Shown here piece by piece: positions 25,451-34,156 of a stretch of 64,000 bases of DNA. The stretch is taken from positions 11,761-75,760 of the forward strand of contig CAZAEW010000011.1 of the NCBI GenBank assembly GCA_964484065.1, read 5' to 3'. Position 1 is the first letter of the stretch; each line of letters opens with the position of its first letter. A program made the translations under genes and the position numbers. The notes beneath the pieces were generated by a model, which ran no database searches, had not been told where the DNA came from, and saw only the letters and a program-made list of their open reading frames with translations. The stretch is from JAEVLT01 sp964484065. GTDB lineage: Bacteria > Bacillota > Bacilli > Bacillales > Cytobacillaceae.

Positions 25451-25566
25451 AGATCTCTTTTCGTGATTTCGCTGCGAATGCTCGTTTCCTTTGCGAATTC
25501 TGCCTGATGTTTTTTGTTATTTGGGTACTTATTTTTCCGTTCACGGTTATCGTTTTTATTTGTCAT
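25441..25566 (-). CDS. small basic hydrophilic protein
   Basis: 41 codons starting ATG at 25566 after GGAGAAGGATAA. The product MTNKNDNRERKNKYPNNKKH... is very hydrophilic, rich in Asn, Lys and Arg, and ends in ITKRDLNK. It resembles small spore-associated basic proteins of Bacillus in composition, but I cannot place it in a named family. Confidence 0.55.
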   Translation of the reverse strand: MTNKNDNRERKNKYPNNKKHQAEFAKETSIRSEITKRDLNK

Positions 25567-25783
25567 TTATCCTTCTCCTTTCTGCCCGCCTCCTTAATTT
25601 GCGCAATTTCCAACTCCATTAGCAGGAAAAAAAGATTTCTTTATTGAATTATTTTATTTAAGAAAGTTGTGTATGTTTTTTACATAGGAATAAAATAGAA
25701 TTGGTATCTTCTTCAGCAGAATGAGAAAGTGATTTTTGTGGAACAATAAAAGAAAACGTTCTATTATTATAAGGATTGGTCAA

Positions 25784-26515
25784 ATGAAAAAGTTTTCTTT
25801 TTTATTGTTTCTGTTCATAACAGTGATTTCACCTCATGCCTCTGCCGAGAAGTCCGTTCCGATTCTTGTTTACCATTCTATTGATGAGTTTCCCGGTCAT
25901 GGCTTGAAAGGACTTTATGTTACCCCTCTGAATTTTGAAAAGCAAATGACTTATTTAAAAGAACACAAATTTACATTATTAACCTTTGAGCAATGGCAAG
26001 ATCGGCTCAAGGTAAAAAAGCCAATTTTTGTTACTTTTGATGATGGATACAAAAACAATCTCAATGCATTTTTCATTTTTAATCAATTGAAAGACAGCCG
26101 CTTTACGCCTGCAGCCACCATCTTTGCCATCTCTGATTTTATCGGCAGACTAAATCGCTTAACAGCCAGTGACCTAAAACGTTTGGCCGATTCCGGCTTT
26201 TTTTCTATTCAATCCCATACTGCAACACATCCGGATTTAACCCGAATACAAGATTACGAATATCAATTGAAAGCTTCAAAAGAAAAAATAGAAAGGATCA
26301 CAGCAAAACCTGTTATTGCACTTTCATACCCATTTGGGCGATATAATGACAGGGTGATTAAAGAAACAAAAAAGTATTACCAATTGGGACTCACAGATTC
26401 ACGAGACCCTAAAGCATACGGGAAAAAGAATGAAAATTATCTGCTTCCCAGGGAATATATCTATTACTCAACAACCTTAAAAGAATTTGCAGAATTAGTA
26501 GATAAAAATAAATAG
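25784..26515 (+). CDS. secreted polysaccharide deacetylase (NodB domain)
   Basis: About 243 residues from the ATG at 25784 (AAGGATTGGTCAA upstream). A signal peptide ends near SPHASA|EK. The NodB homology domain has FVTFDDGYKNN (catalytic base and metal Asp), SHTATHPDL (metal His pair) and SYPFGRYND. It should remove acetyl groups from an extracellular or cell-wall polysaccharide; the precise substrate cannot be read from the sequence. Confidence 0.9.
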   Translation: MKKFSFLLFLFITVISPHASAEKSVPILVYHSIDEFPGHGLKGLYVTPLNFEKQMTYLKEHKFTLLTFEQWQDRLKVKKPIFVTFDDGYKNNLNAFFIFNQLKDSRFTPAATIFAISDFIGRLNRLTASDLKRLADSGFFSIQSHTATHPDLTRIQDYEYQLKASKEKIERITAKPVIALSYPFGRYNDRVIKETKKYYQLGLTDSRDPKAYGKKNENYLLPREYIYYSTTLKEFAELVDKNK

Positions 26516-26537
26516 AGTAAACTAAGGGACGGAGATT

Positions 26538-27179
26538 ATGGAACAAAAAGATCTATTAGAAAAAATTCAAAACCGGACCCCTTTTATTCTTGGCAGTGAA
26601 GATTTTTCCAAATACGCCATTCTTTTACCGATCATTCAAAAAGAAGAAGGTACTCATATTTTATTTGAAGTTCGTTCGCTAAAGTTAAGAAGACAGCCTG
26701 GAGAAATTTGTTTCCCGGGAGGAAGAATTGATGCTAACGACCAAAATGAAAAAAGCGCTGCCATAAGGGAAACGTTGGAGGAATTAGGTTTAAACAAAAT
26801 GGATATTTCGGATGTCTACCCACTTGATTATCTCATTTCTCCATTTGGAATGATTTTATATCCATTTGTGGGATTTATAAAGAACACGAAAGCAATTAAA
26901 CCAAATCCCTCCGAAGTGGAGGAAATTTTTACAGTCCCGTTGTCGTTTTTTTTGGAAAACGAACCAAAGATTTTTCAGGTAAAGCTTCAGCCTGTACCTG
27001 AAGAAGACTTTCCATATGATTTAATTGTCGGGGGAGAAAACTATCGGTGGCAGCCAAGACAAATGGACGAACATTTCTATCTTTATGAGAATCGTGTTAT
27101 ATGGGGACTGACTGCGAAAATTCTTGCTCATTTTATCGATATCCTTAAAGATAAGGATAACTTGCTTGCTGAAAGCTAA
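26538..27179 (+). CDS. Nudix hydrolase, CoA pyrophosphatase type
   Basis: 213 residues. It contains the upstream LRRQPGEICFPGGRID segment characteristic of the CoA-diphosphatase subgroup and a Nudix helix AAIRETLEELGL. Reaction: CoA or acyl-CoA to phosphopantetheine plus adenosine 3',5'-bisphosphate, by family analogy. ATG after GGAGATT. It lies 22 bases after the deacetylase gene and may be co-transcribed. Confidence 0.85.
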   Translation: MEQKDLLEKIQNRTPFILGSEDFSKYAILLPIIQKEEGTHILFEVRSLKLRRQPGEICFPGGRIDANDQNEKSAAIRETLEELGLNKMDISDVYPLDYLISPFGMILYPFVGFIKNTKAIKPNPSEVEEIFTVPLSFFLENEPKIFQVKLQPVPEEDFPYDLIVGGENYRWQPRQMDEHFYLYENRVIWGLTAKILAHFIDILKDKDNLLAES

Positions 27180-27260
27180 ATAATTCTCTTTATCATTCAC
27201 GTTTAACATATAATGGGAGATAATAGGAATTGCATTACCACGAATGGGGGAAGGAACAAA

Positions 27261-27746
27261 ATGAATATAATTGAACTTATCAAAGAAAGACGCAATATAA
27301 AGAAGTTTAAAGCAGATTCAATCGACCCCAGAAAAGTTCAATTTTGGCTTCAGGCTGCTGCAATGGCACCTAATCACCGCATGACTGAGCCATGGGAAAT
27401 TTATGTTATTGGACCGGAAACAAGATCAAGCTTGAACCATAAAACGAACTTTGGAAACGCACCGCTGGTTATGGCCGTTTTATCAAGACATGGCCATTCA
27501 GCGATTGAAACCACAGAAAATGCTCTTGCAACTGCGTGCTTTATTCAAAATCTCAACTTGGCTGCATGGTCAGAAGGAGCCGGAACATTCTGGTCGTCAA
27601 TTGGCAATACACCAAAGAACCGCACAATCCTTGGTATTCCAGATGACTATGATGTTATTGGAGTGATTGCCATTGGGATCCCTGAAGAAATTCCCGAACC
27701 AAAACCTAGAACTTCGATAGCCAACAAAATGAAAAATCTGCCTTGA
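27261..27746 (+). CDS. nitroreductase family protein
   Basis: 161 residues from ATG 27261 after GGGGGAAGGAAC. FMN-dependent NAD(P)H oxidoreductase: ERRNIKKFKAD, AAAMAPNHRMTEPWEIYVI (FMN-binding arginine/serine region), NLAAWSEGAGTFWSS and VIGVIAIGIPEE. Similar to YdfN/YodC-type small nitroreductases. Substrate undetermined. Confidence 0.88.
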   Translation: MNIIELIKERRNIKKFKADSIDPRKVQFWLQAAAMAPNHRMTEPWEIYVIGPETRSSLNHKTNFGNAPLVMAVLSRHGHSAIETTENALATACFIQNLNLAAWSEGAGTFWSSIGNTPKNRTILGIPDDYDVIGVIAIGIPEEIPEPKPRTSIANKMKNLP

Positions 27747-27749
27747 TTT

Positions 27750-27778
27750 AGACGGTACTTACACGAGTACCGTCTTTT
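27750..27778 (+). terminator. terminator of the nitroreductase gene
   Basis: AGACGGTACT / AGTACCGTCT followed by TTT. Confidence 0.8.
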
Positions 27779-27912
27779 CTATTCTAAAACCATTCCTGTT
27801 ATCCTTTCATTTCATCCTTGAATTTAGCGGTTCACAATATTTTCGAAAGATAACTATGCATTATGCTGATATAATGAGAATGAAAAATTTGTCGAAATTT
27901 GGAGGAATATTC

Positions 27913-28284
27913 ATGGCGGAGTGGTTATATGATCGCCAAGGACAGGCACAACTTTTTCTGTTTGAGGAAGACCGTTTTATTAGCAAGAGTGGAAGAAACT
28001 TAGGATGGACTTTCGGCAATAATGTTTATTCGTTAATAGGCATGCATGTTGGCTGGTTCGAAAATGGAATTTTATACGACCGAAACAACCGGATAATTGC
28101 CTTCAATTTAAAACAAACTAGAAATCTAGTACACTTTTCTGATATGATTGGTGAAATTCCCTCAATGCCTCGTATTCCAGTAAAACCGGAAGTGCCCGGG
28201 CTTTCAGGTAAGTCAAGTCGTTCAGGTTTAGGCGGCTGGTCTAATGTATCACTGCAAGAAATGTTTAGGCTTAACTTTAGATAA
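27913..28284 (+). CDS. 4-fold beta flower-like protein
   Basis: 123 residues from ATG 27913 after GGAGGAATATTC. Repeating short strand motifs of the type W-YD--G-A-LF, GWTFGNNVYSLIGMHVGWFENG and LYDRNNRIIAF match the 4-fold beta flower fold. The C-terminal third is Pro/Ser/Gly-rich. Function unknown. Confidence 0.65.
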   Translation: MAEWLYDRQGQAQLFLFEEDRFISKSGRNLGWTFGNNVYSLIGMHVGWFENGILYDRNNRIIAFNLKQTRNLVHFSDMIGEIPSMPRIPVKPEVPGLSGKSSRSGLGGWSNVSLQEMFRLNFR

Positions 28285-28488
28285 TCACGTTTCTATAAAA
28301 ATGGTGTATTTAAACAGATACCTGTTGATACGCCATTTTCTATTTTGTTTAACTTTTTATCCTTGAACACAAACGATTTACGACAGGTAATGGACTCTAT
28401 TTCTATTTTATTCATTAAAAAATCCTTCTGATGTAATAATTGATGATAAAATGAAAGCAAGATGATGAATTTAAGGGAGATTTTAAAT

Positions 28489-29172
28489 GTGAAAGCATTG
28501 ATAGATAAATTAAGTGTCAAATTTTTTGTATTTCTTGTTTTGGCCATTCTTTTAACGAATACACCAATAATCGGTAATTATGTGAAAGTAATCAATACGG
28601 TTATTCATGAGTCTGGGCATGCCATAATTGCTCTTTTTGGCGGTAAAGTTGAACGGATTTCTCTTTTCAGCAATACAGAAGGGGTTACGTTTAGCAGACA
28701 ATCAACATGGGTGGGAGCTTTTTTCACCAGCATGGCAGGGTATATTTTTTCATCCTTCATCGCTTTTTTATCGTTCTGGCTGATCGGCAAGAAATTTTAC
28801 CGGATTTTCATTGGCGTGATCCTTATCTTTATCAGCTTAAATCTCATATTCTGGGTTCGAAATATTTACGGGATATTTTGGCTGATTACGTTTGGGGCTG
28901 CCTTTGTCATTTTGTTATTCAAAGGCAATCAGACCGTTATTCAAACGTGTTTGCTTCTGATTGCTTCCATCCTTTTAGTGCAGTCAATAGCCAGCGCTTA
29001 TGACATTATGATCATTAGCTTTACCACTCCTCAATCAGCAGGAGATGCAGGGAACCTTTCAAAGCTGACAGGTTTTATTCCTGTCCAAATCTGGGGGATT
29101 TTCTTCTTTGTCCAAGCCATTCTGTTTAGCTATATTGGCTTGAAAAGGGGAATATTCAGGCTGGGAAGATAA
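28489..29172 (+). CDS. M50-like HExxH integral membrane protein, copy 1
   Basis: 227 residues from GTG 28489 after AAGGGAG. The zinc metalloprotease motif HESGHAI sits near residue 44 after a first membrane helix, and about five further hydrophobic segments follow. Site-2-protease-like (M50) proteins cleave substrates within or near the membrane. The second conserved metal-ligand motif (N/D-P-DG) of classical S2P is not evident, but a conserved SAGDAGNLSKLTGFIP is shared with the paralogue at 30677. Substrate unknown. Confidence 0.75.
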   Translation: MKALIDKLSVKFFVFLVLAILLTNTPIIGNYVKVINTVIHESGHAIIALFGGKVERISLFSNTEGVTFSRQSTWVGAFFTSMAGYIFSSFIAFLSFWLIGKKFYRIFIGVILIFISLNLIFWVRNIYGIFWLITFGAAFVILLFKGNQTVIQTCLLLIASILLVQSIASAYDIMIISFTTPQSAGDAGNLSKLTGFIPVQIWGIFFFVQAILFSYIGLKRGIFRLGR

Positions 29173-29179
29173 ATGATTA

Positions 29180-29219
29180 AAAAAAAGCAATTAGAGTTAG
29201 GGCTCTAATTGCTTTTTTT
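29180..29219. terminator. bidirectional terminator
   Basis: 17-bp stem AAAAAAAGCAATTAGAG / CTCTAATTGCTTTTTTT between convergent genes. Confidence 0.9.
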
Positions 29220-29222
29220 AAC

Positions 29223-30410
29223 TCATACTGTCACTTGATTTAATAACACCGGAATCAGCCGGTCCATACCTGTTTTAATTTTTTCCGGAGTTGAGTGACT
29301 AAAGTTTAAACGGAATGTGTTTTTCCGATCCTCATTAACAAAGAATTGAACACCCGGAACAAAGGCTACACCTTGTTCGACTGCTTTCGTCAGCAATTCT
29401 GCAGTATTGATGTCTCCAGATGCTTCAACCCAAATAAACATTCCGCCTTTTGGTTCTCTCCATTTAAATAATCCCGGTTCGAGGCGATTTAAGTAATCTC
29501 TCATAACAACCATTCGTTTGTAGTATTCATTCCGTAATTTTTGAATATGCTGATCCAAATCAAAATCACGAATTAAGTAATAAAGTGCCTGTTGATCAAT
29601 CGAACTCGAATGGAGGTCAGTCATTTGCTTTAATTGTGTCATTACTTTCATGACTTTCCGCGGTCCCGTAACCCATCCGGTCCTTAAGGCAGGTACCACC
29701 GTTTTTGAAAAAGTGCTTGTATACAAAACGTTTGTTTGCTCTTTATCCATCGATGCCAGTGGAGGGTAGTCTGCATCTTTATCAAATTTTATATCTCCAT
29801 AGGGATCATCTTCAAGAATCAAAACATTATATTTATAACATAATTCCAATAATTTTTGACGGCGCTCCAAACTCCACACCTTGCCGTCAGGATTCGAGAA
29901 AGTTGGTATTACATAAACAAATTTAGGCTTATGCAATTTTAGCTTTTCTTCTAAATCATCCGGAAACATACCATGCTCATCACCATTTACTGCAATAACA
30001 TGCCCGCCATTGGCACGAAAAACCTGTAAGGCAGAAAGGTAGGTTGGATCTTCCGTTAAGACAACATCCCCAGGGGAAATCATGGCTCTTGCGAATATAT
30101 CAATGGTTTGTTGTGAACCAGTTGTTACCAGAATATTATCTGCTGCTGACTCAATCCCCTTGAGCTTCATTCTTGCTTGAATCGTTTCTCTTAGAGGTTT
30201 ATAACCTTCTGTTGCGCCGTATTGCAGAGCTGAACCTCCAGAAGCGAACACTTTTTCATAGGCTGTTTTCACTTCCTCTAAAGGGAAATGCTCTTCAGAA
30301 GGCAGGCCACCTGCAAATGAAATGACATTTCCTTGTTGAATAACAGCTAATATTTCCCTTACTGCTGATGACTGTAAATTTTTAGTTTGTTCTGCGAATA
30401 AATACTCCAC
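29223..30410 (-). CDS. PLP-dependent aminotransferase, aminoadipate/aromatic (fold I) type
   Basis: 395 residues from GTG 30410, which follows AAAAAGGAAGG. Class I/II aminotransferase: ISFAGGLPSEEHFP, YGATEGYKPLRE, TTGSQQTIDIFARA, EDDPYGDI, and the PLP lysine in TFSKTVVPALRTGW. The N-terminal DNA-binding domain of MocR regulators is absent. It resembles LysN/ARO8-type enzymes acting on aminoadipate, aromatic or branched-chain substrates; specificity cannot be assigned. It lies between two M50-like genes that read the other way. Confidence 0.88.
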   Translation of the reverse strand: MEYLFAEQTKNLQSSAVREILAVIQQGNVISFAGGLPSEEHFPLEEVKTAYEKVFASGGSALQYGATEGYKPLRETIQARMKLKGIESAADNILVTTGSQQTIDIFARAMISPGDVVLTEDPTYLSALQVFRANGGHVIAVNGDEHGMFPDDLEEKLKLHKPKFVYVIPTFSNPDGKVWSLERRQKLLELCYKYNVLILEDDPYGDIKFDKDADYPPLASMDKEQTNVLYTSTFSKTVVPALRTGWVTGPRKVMKVMTQLKQMTDLHSSSIDQQALYYLIRDFDLDQHIQKLRNEYYKRMVVMRDYLNRLEPGLFKWREPKGGMFIWVEASGDINTAELLTKAVEQGVAFVPGVQFFVNEDRKNTFRLNFSHSTPEKIKTGMDRLIPVLLNQVTV

Positions 30411-30676
30411 AAAAAATCCTTCCTTTTTGATCAACCCATTCACAGGTCGAATTGGTTTGAAAATATATTGTAATAGAACAAGTATATACATAATATCCGT
30501 ATAATGTCCATAAATCTTTTCTGAATATTTGCGGAATTGTTCATTAATCAAAATCCCATTTAACTTTTATTGCTGGCAGAAGGGAAGAACCTATCTTTTC
30601 TTTAAAATTGACATTCCGTTAATAAATATTCAAAATATTAATCAATAAGAATAATCTTCTTAAAAGAGGGATTGTT

Positions 30677-31360
30677 TTGGAATTTATGAAAAGGAAGTTC
30701 AGCCGAAAATTTTTCCTTTATTTATTACTGGCCATTATTTTTATTGAATTTCCGATTATCGGAAATTATTTAAGAGGATTAAATACCGTTATTCATGAGT
30801 CAGCACATGCGCTGATCGCTCTTCTGGGAGGCCACCTGGAAAGGATCACCTTGCTTATGGACTCAGAAGGAATCACTTCTGGACCTGAAGCGGGGTGGCT
30901 CGAAGGAATCGCGGCCAGCATTTCCGGATATACTTTTTCTTCTTTCATGGCCTTTTTATCATTTTGGCTTATAAATAAGAATAAATTTGCCCTTCTATCC
31001 GATATTCTCCTTTGTATCCTTTTTGTAAGCCTCATTTTATGGGTCCGAAATCCATACGGTATCTTTTGGATCGTATCATTCGTACTTTTTTTTCTTATCC
31101 TGATCATAAAAGGGAATAAGACGTTTGCTCGCCAATTGATTGTGTTTATTGCAGCCATTATACTCGTAGATTCACTTAAAAGCGCATTTGAAATATTAAC
31201 GATGAGTTTTACGCAGCCAACTTTGGCAGGAGATGCAGCAAACCTTGCTTATTTAACCATGTTTATACCCGCACAAGCTTGGGGAATTTTCTTTTTTGTA
31301 CAAGCTGTCTTATTTGCGGTCATCAGCTTCAGCAGGAATTTGTACAAGCTTGAAACGTAA
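30677..31360 (+). CDS. M50-like HExxH integral membrane protein, copy 2
   Basis: 227 residues starting TTG at 30677, six bases after AGAGGG. Clear paralogue of the gene at 28489: both have EFPIIGNY/NTPIIGNY before NTVIHES-HA-IAL-GG-(L/V)ERI-L, a FSSF-AFLSFWLI helix, WVRN-YGIFW, and P--AGDAANLAYLT. The metal motif is HESAHAL. The shared blocks outside HExxH define a distinct family. Confidence 0.75.
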   Translation: MEFMKRKFSRKFFLYLLLAIIFIEFPIIGNYLRGLNTVIHESAHALIALLGGHLERITLLMDSEGITSGPEAGWLEGIAASISGYTFSSFMAFLSFWLINKNKFALLSDILLCILFVSLILWVRNPYGIFWIVSFVLFFLILIIKGNKTFARQLIVFIAAIILVDSLKSAFEILTMSFTQPTLAGDAANLAYLTMFIPAQAWGIFFFVQAVLFAVISFSRNLYKLET

Positions 31361-31400
31361 AAAAGCTTTATGCCAGCAGGTCTGACATAAAGCTTTTTTT
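31359..31400. terminator. bidirectional terminator
   Basis: AAAAAAGCTTTATG / CATAAAGCTTTTTT, shared by the M50-like gene and pbuX. Confidence 0.85.
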
Positions 31401-31412
31401 AATTATTCAACC

Positions 31413-32708
31413 TTATAAACTTTCGGAAACCTGCTTTTGTTTTAATGGTTTCCCTATTGAAAAAATCAGATTTAGGAAAATGGCTGTTAAGCTTCCAGCG
31501 ACAATTCCGCTGTTTGATAAGATTTTAACCGTGTCTGGCATGTGGGAGAATAAATTTGGCACTGCCGTAACGCCTAATCCCATTCCGACTGAACAAGCAA
31601 TAATCAGGAGATTTTCTTGTGAAGCAAAATCAACCTTGCTGAGCATTTTAATTCCTGCCGCAATTACCATCCCGAACATGGCTACCATGGCACCGCCTAG
31701 TACCGGAGTTGGAATAATGGTCGTTAAGGCCGCTATTTTAGGAATAAACCCTAATATTATTAAGATTGTTCCTGCAGTATAAATGACATTTTTTTCTTTT
31801 ACTCCAGATAGCTGCACAAGTCCGACGTTTTGAGAGTAAGTCGTATAAGGGAATGAGTTAAACAATCCGCCAATGATGCTGGCAAGCCCTTCTGCACGAT
31901 AACCTTTGATGAGATCCTTTTCTGATAGTTTTCTTCCTGTGATATCGCTAAGAGCAAAATACACGCCTGATGATTCTACAAGGCTGACAATAGCCACAAG
32001 TGTCATTGTGACAATCGGAGCTAATTGAAAGGTGGGAGCAGCAAAGTAGAAAGGTTTAGCCATTTGGAACCATGACGCATCTCCGACAGCAGCTAAACTG
32101 ACTTTCCCCATAAACGAAGCGGCAACTGTACCGGCAATTAACCCCAACAAAATGGCAATGGAACGAATGAAACCTTTGAAAAAGCGATAGAGAACAATAA
32201 TAAATAATAATGTACCAAATGCCAAAGCAAGATTGGAGCCGGAACCAAAGTCATGGCTGCCTTGGCCGCCGGCTACGTTATTCATCGCCACCGGAATAAG
32301 GGTAATCCCAATAATTGTTACGACTGAACCGGTCACGACAGGAGGGAAGAACTTAACGAGTTTTCCAAAGAAATTAGAGATAAGAATAACAATAAGTCCG
32401 GACATGATGATTGAACCGTAAATAGCGGAAAGTCCATATTGACCGCCGATCGCAATAATCGGGCCGACAGCCGTAAACGTACAGCCAAGAACGATCGGAA
32501 GTCCAATTCCAAAGAAGCGATTCTGCCAAACTTGTAAAATCGTGGCGATCCCGCTTGTTAAGATATCAATAGAAACTAAATAAGTTAATTGCTGACCGGA
32601 AAGCTTAAGTGCTCCTCCAATAATAAGCGGGACGATAACAGCGCCTGCGTACATCGCCAGAACATGCTGGATACCTAATGAACCGATTTTTAAAGGATTC
32701 TTTTTCAT
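31413..32708 (-). CDS. pbuX: xanthine permease
   Basis: 431-residue nucleobase:cation symporter-2 family permease with about 12-14 membrane segments. Motifs: IQHVLAMYAGAVIVPLIIGGAL, the central SLVESSGVYFAL and the C-terminal ATPVLGGAM-like PTPVLGGAMVAMFGMV. Imports xanthine for salvage by Xpt. Its ATG overlaps the xpt stop by four bases. Controlled with xpt by the guanine riboswitch. Confidence 0.95.
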   Translation of the reverse strand: MKKNPLKIGSLGIQHVLAMYAGAVIVPLIIGGALKLSGQQLTYLVSIDILTSGIATILQVWQNRFFGIGLPIVLGCTFTAVGPIIAIGGQYGLSAIYGSIIMSGLIVILISNFFGKLVKFFPPVVTGSVVTIIGITLIPVAMNNVAGGQGSHDFGSGSNLALAFGTLLFIIVLYRFFKGFIRSIAILLGLIAGTVAASFMGKVSLAAVGDASWFQMAKPFYFAAPTFQLAPIVTMTLVAIVSLVESSGVYFALSDITGRKLSEKDLIKGYRAEGLASIIGGLFNSFPYTTYSQNVGLVQLSGVKEKNVIYTAGTILIILGFIPKIAALTTIIPTPVLGGAMVAMFGMVIAAGIKMLSKVDFASQENLLIIACSVGMGLGVTAVPNLFSHMPDTVKILSNSGIVAGSLTAIFLNLIFSIGKPLKQKQVSESL

Positions 32709-33301
32709 TTTCCCAATACCTCCGCTGTTTCATTTATAAATTGAACTTGCCCATTTGAAAGAGAGGCAATTCTGGCTAGTGACTCTACTTTCAAACCAAG
32801 ATTGCGTAATTTTTGAGCTCCTTCTTGAAATGATTTTTCAATTACGATTCCAATCCCGGCAACCTCTGCATTCGCCTTTTTAACGATTTCTACCAATGCC
32901 AGCGCAGCTTGACCATTAGCAAGAAAGTCATCGATTACAAGGATTCGTTCCTTATCCCCAATATATTTTTTAGAAATTGATACTTCATTGGTTTCATTTT
33001 TCGTAAATGAATGGACTGTTGCCGTCAGAAGATCCTCAAATAGAGTCAGTGATTTTCTTTTTCTGGCAAACACAACCGGAACCTGCATGTATAGACCTGC
33101 CATAACAGCAGGAGCAATTCCGGAAGATTCAATGGTGACTATTTTCGTCACACCATCATTGGCAAAACGTTTAGCAAATTCTTTGCCAATTTCATTCATT
33201 AATTCCGGATCAATTTGATGATTCAAGAAGGAATCGACCTTTAAAACATTTTCCGCTAAAACGGTTCCTTCCGAATATATTTTTTTCTCTAATAATTCCA
33301 T
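32705..33301 (-). CDS. xpt: xanthine phosphoribosyltransferase
   Basis: 198 residues. Converts xanthine and PRPP to XMP. The PRPP motif ILVIDDFLANGQAALAL and the N-terminal FLNHQIDPELMNEIGKEFA are typical for type I Xpt. ATG after TAGGAGGAAAAACAAG. First gene of the riboswitch-controlled xpt-pbuX operon. Confidence 0.97.
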   Translation of the reverse strand: MELLEKKIYSEGTVLAENVLKVDSFLNHQIDPELMNEIGKEFAKRFANDGVTKIVTIESSGIAPAVMAGLYMQVPVVFARKRKSLTLFEDLLTATVHSFTKNETNEVSISKKYIGDKERILVIDDFLANGQAALALVEIVKKANAEVAGIGIVIEKSFQEGAQKLRNLGLKVESLARIASLSNGQVQFINETAEVLGK

Positions 33302-33319
33302 CTTGTTTTTCCTCCTATA

Positions 33320-33381
33320 AAAAATAAAAAAAACTCATCAGCCATTGTTCACAAAAAATGAGTGAGCAATGACCTTTGAGT
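33320..33381 (-). terminator. expression-platform terminator of the purine riboswitch
   Basis: Minus-strand arms ACTCAAAGGTCATTGCTCAC and GTGAACAATGGCTGATGAGT, followed by TTTTTTTTATTTTT. Confidence 0.85.
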
Positions 33382-33440
33382 TTTCCGCTTAAAGGTTAGG
33401 AAGAAATGGTTAACAGGAAAGAAACCTTTTTTTCCAATTA

Positions 33441-33515
33441 CCCACTCATAGTCGGATTATTTACGGTAATCCGGTAGAAACTTGCAAGCCATATCCCTGC
33501 GATTATATGAGCGAT
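33441..33515 (-). ncRNA. guanine riboswitch aptamer upstream of xpt-pbuX
   Basis: The minus strand reads CTCATATAATCGCAGGGATA, then TGGCTTGCAAGTTTCTACCG, CCGTAAA and CCGACTATGAG. The C in GACTATG (position equivalent to C74) specifies guanine; adenine switches have U there. Ligand binding should stop transcription at the downstream terminator. Confidence 0.96.
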
Positions 33516-33617
33516 AGCTATGAATTTAAAAATATATTTGTATAATATCTCAATTTTATTAAATAGAAAATAAAACGATTTATTCTGAATACTTATAAAT
33601 TTATATTAAAATAACAA

Positions 33618-33652
33618 AAGAGCCAAGCTTTACTAAGAGCCGGCTCTTTTTC
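33618..33652 (-). terminator. terminator of the 33661 gene
   Basis: AGAGCC / GGCTCT hairpin; the minus strand continues TTTTGTTATTTT. Confidence 0.65.
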
Positions 33653-33660
33653 CATTCATC

Positions 33661-33978
33661 TTATTTATTTCTGAAGAGTTTTCTTTTTTCAACTTTTCCC
33701 GAATCTTTTTTTGCCACAATTTTAACAACCTTGTAACCCGGCTTCATTTTTATTTTTTGAAGTCCGTTCTCCGTTACAACATTGTATCTTGTAAACTTTT
33801 TAGGTTCATGTTCCATCAGATCAATTTTTTTAATGGTGTCATTCCGAAAATACTTATGGATCTTTTTGAGTTGTTTTTCTTTCTTTTCACCGTAAAAGAG
33901 GTCGTATACAAAAATAAACAAATAAACAAAAAGGCCGCCGATGGCGATGGAATACACGATAGAATATAAAGTTGACAA
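33661..33978 (-). CDS. small single-span membrane protein, unknown
   Basis: About 105 residues. One N-terminal hydrophobic helix (about 5-27) is followed by a highly basic cytoplasmic tail (KKEKQLKKIHKYF, KVEKRKLFRNK). I prefer TTG 33978 because AAAGG is nine bases upstream; ATG 33987 directly abuts that site. No family recognised. Confidence 0.6.
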   Translation of the reverse strand: MSTLYSIVYSIAIGGLFVYLFIFVYDLFYGEKKEKQLKKIHKYFRNDTIKKIDLMEHEPKKFTRYNVVTENGLQKIKMKPGYKVVKIVAKKDSGKVEKRKLFRNK

Positions 33979-34156
33979 GGCTGACATCCTTTCTCTAGAA
34001 GCAGTAAACCATATAAAAGGTTAATAATAATATTATAGCGTTTTTTATTATATAAAAAAGTTTTTTCAAAAATGAAACGAACAGGGCTAAAATGAAACCC
34101 AAGTCATAGACAGAACAAAACATTTTAATATAATAAAACCAATAGGAGATGGTACA

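Noticed and set aside
29223..30551. Longer 442-residue reading of the aminotransferase, hinting at an extra N-terminal domain
   Set aside because: The first 47 residues lack a ribosome site and homology; GTG 30410 has AAAAAGGAAGG and gives a normal-length enzyme.
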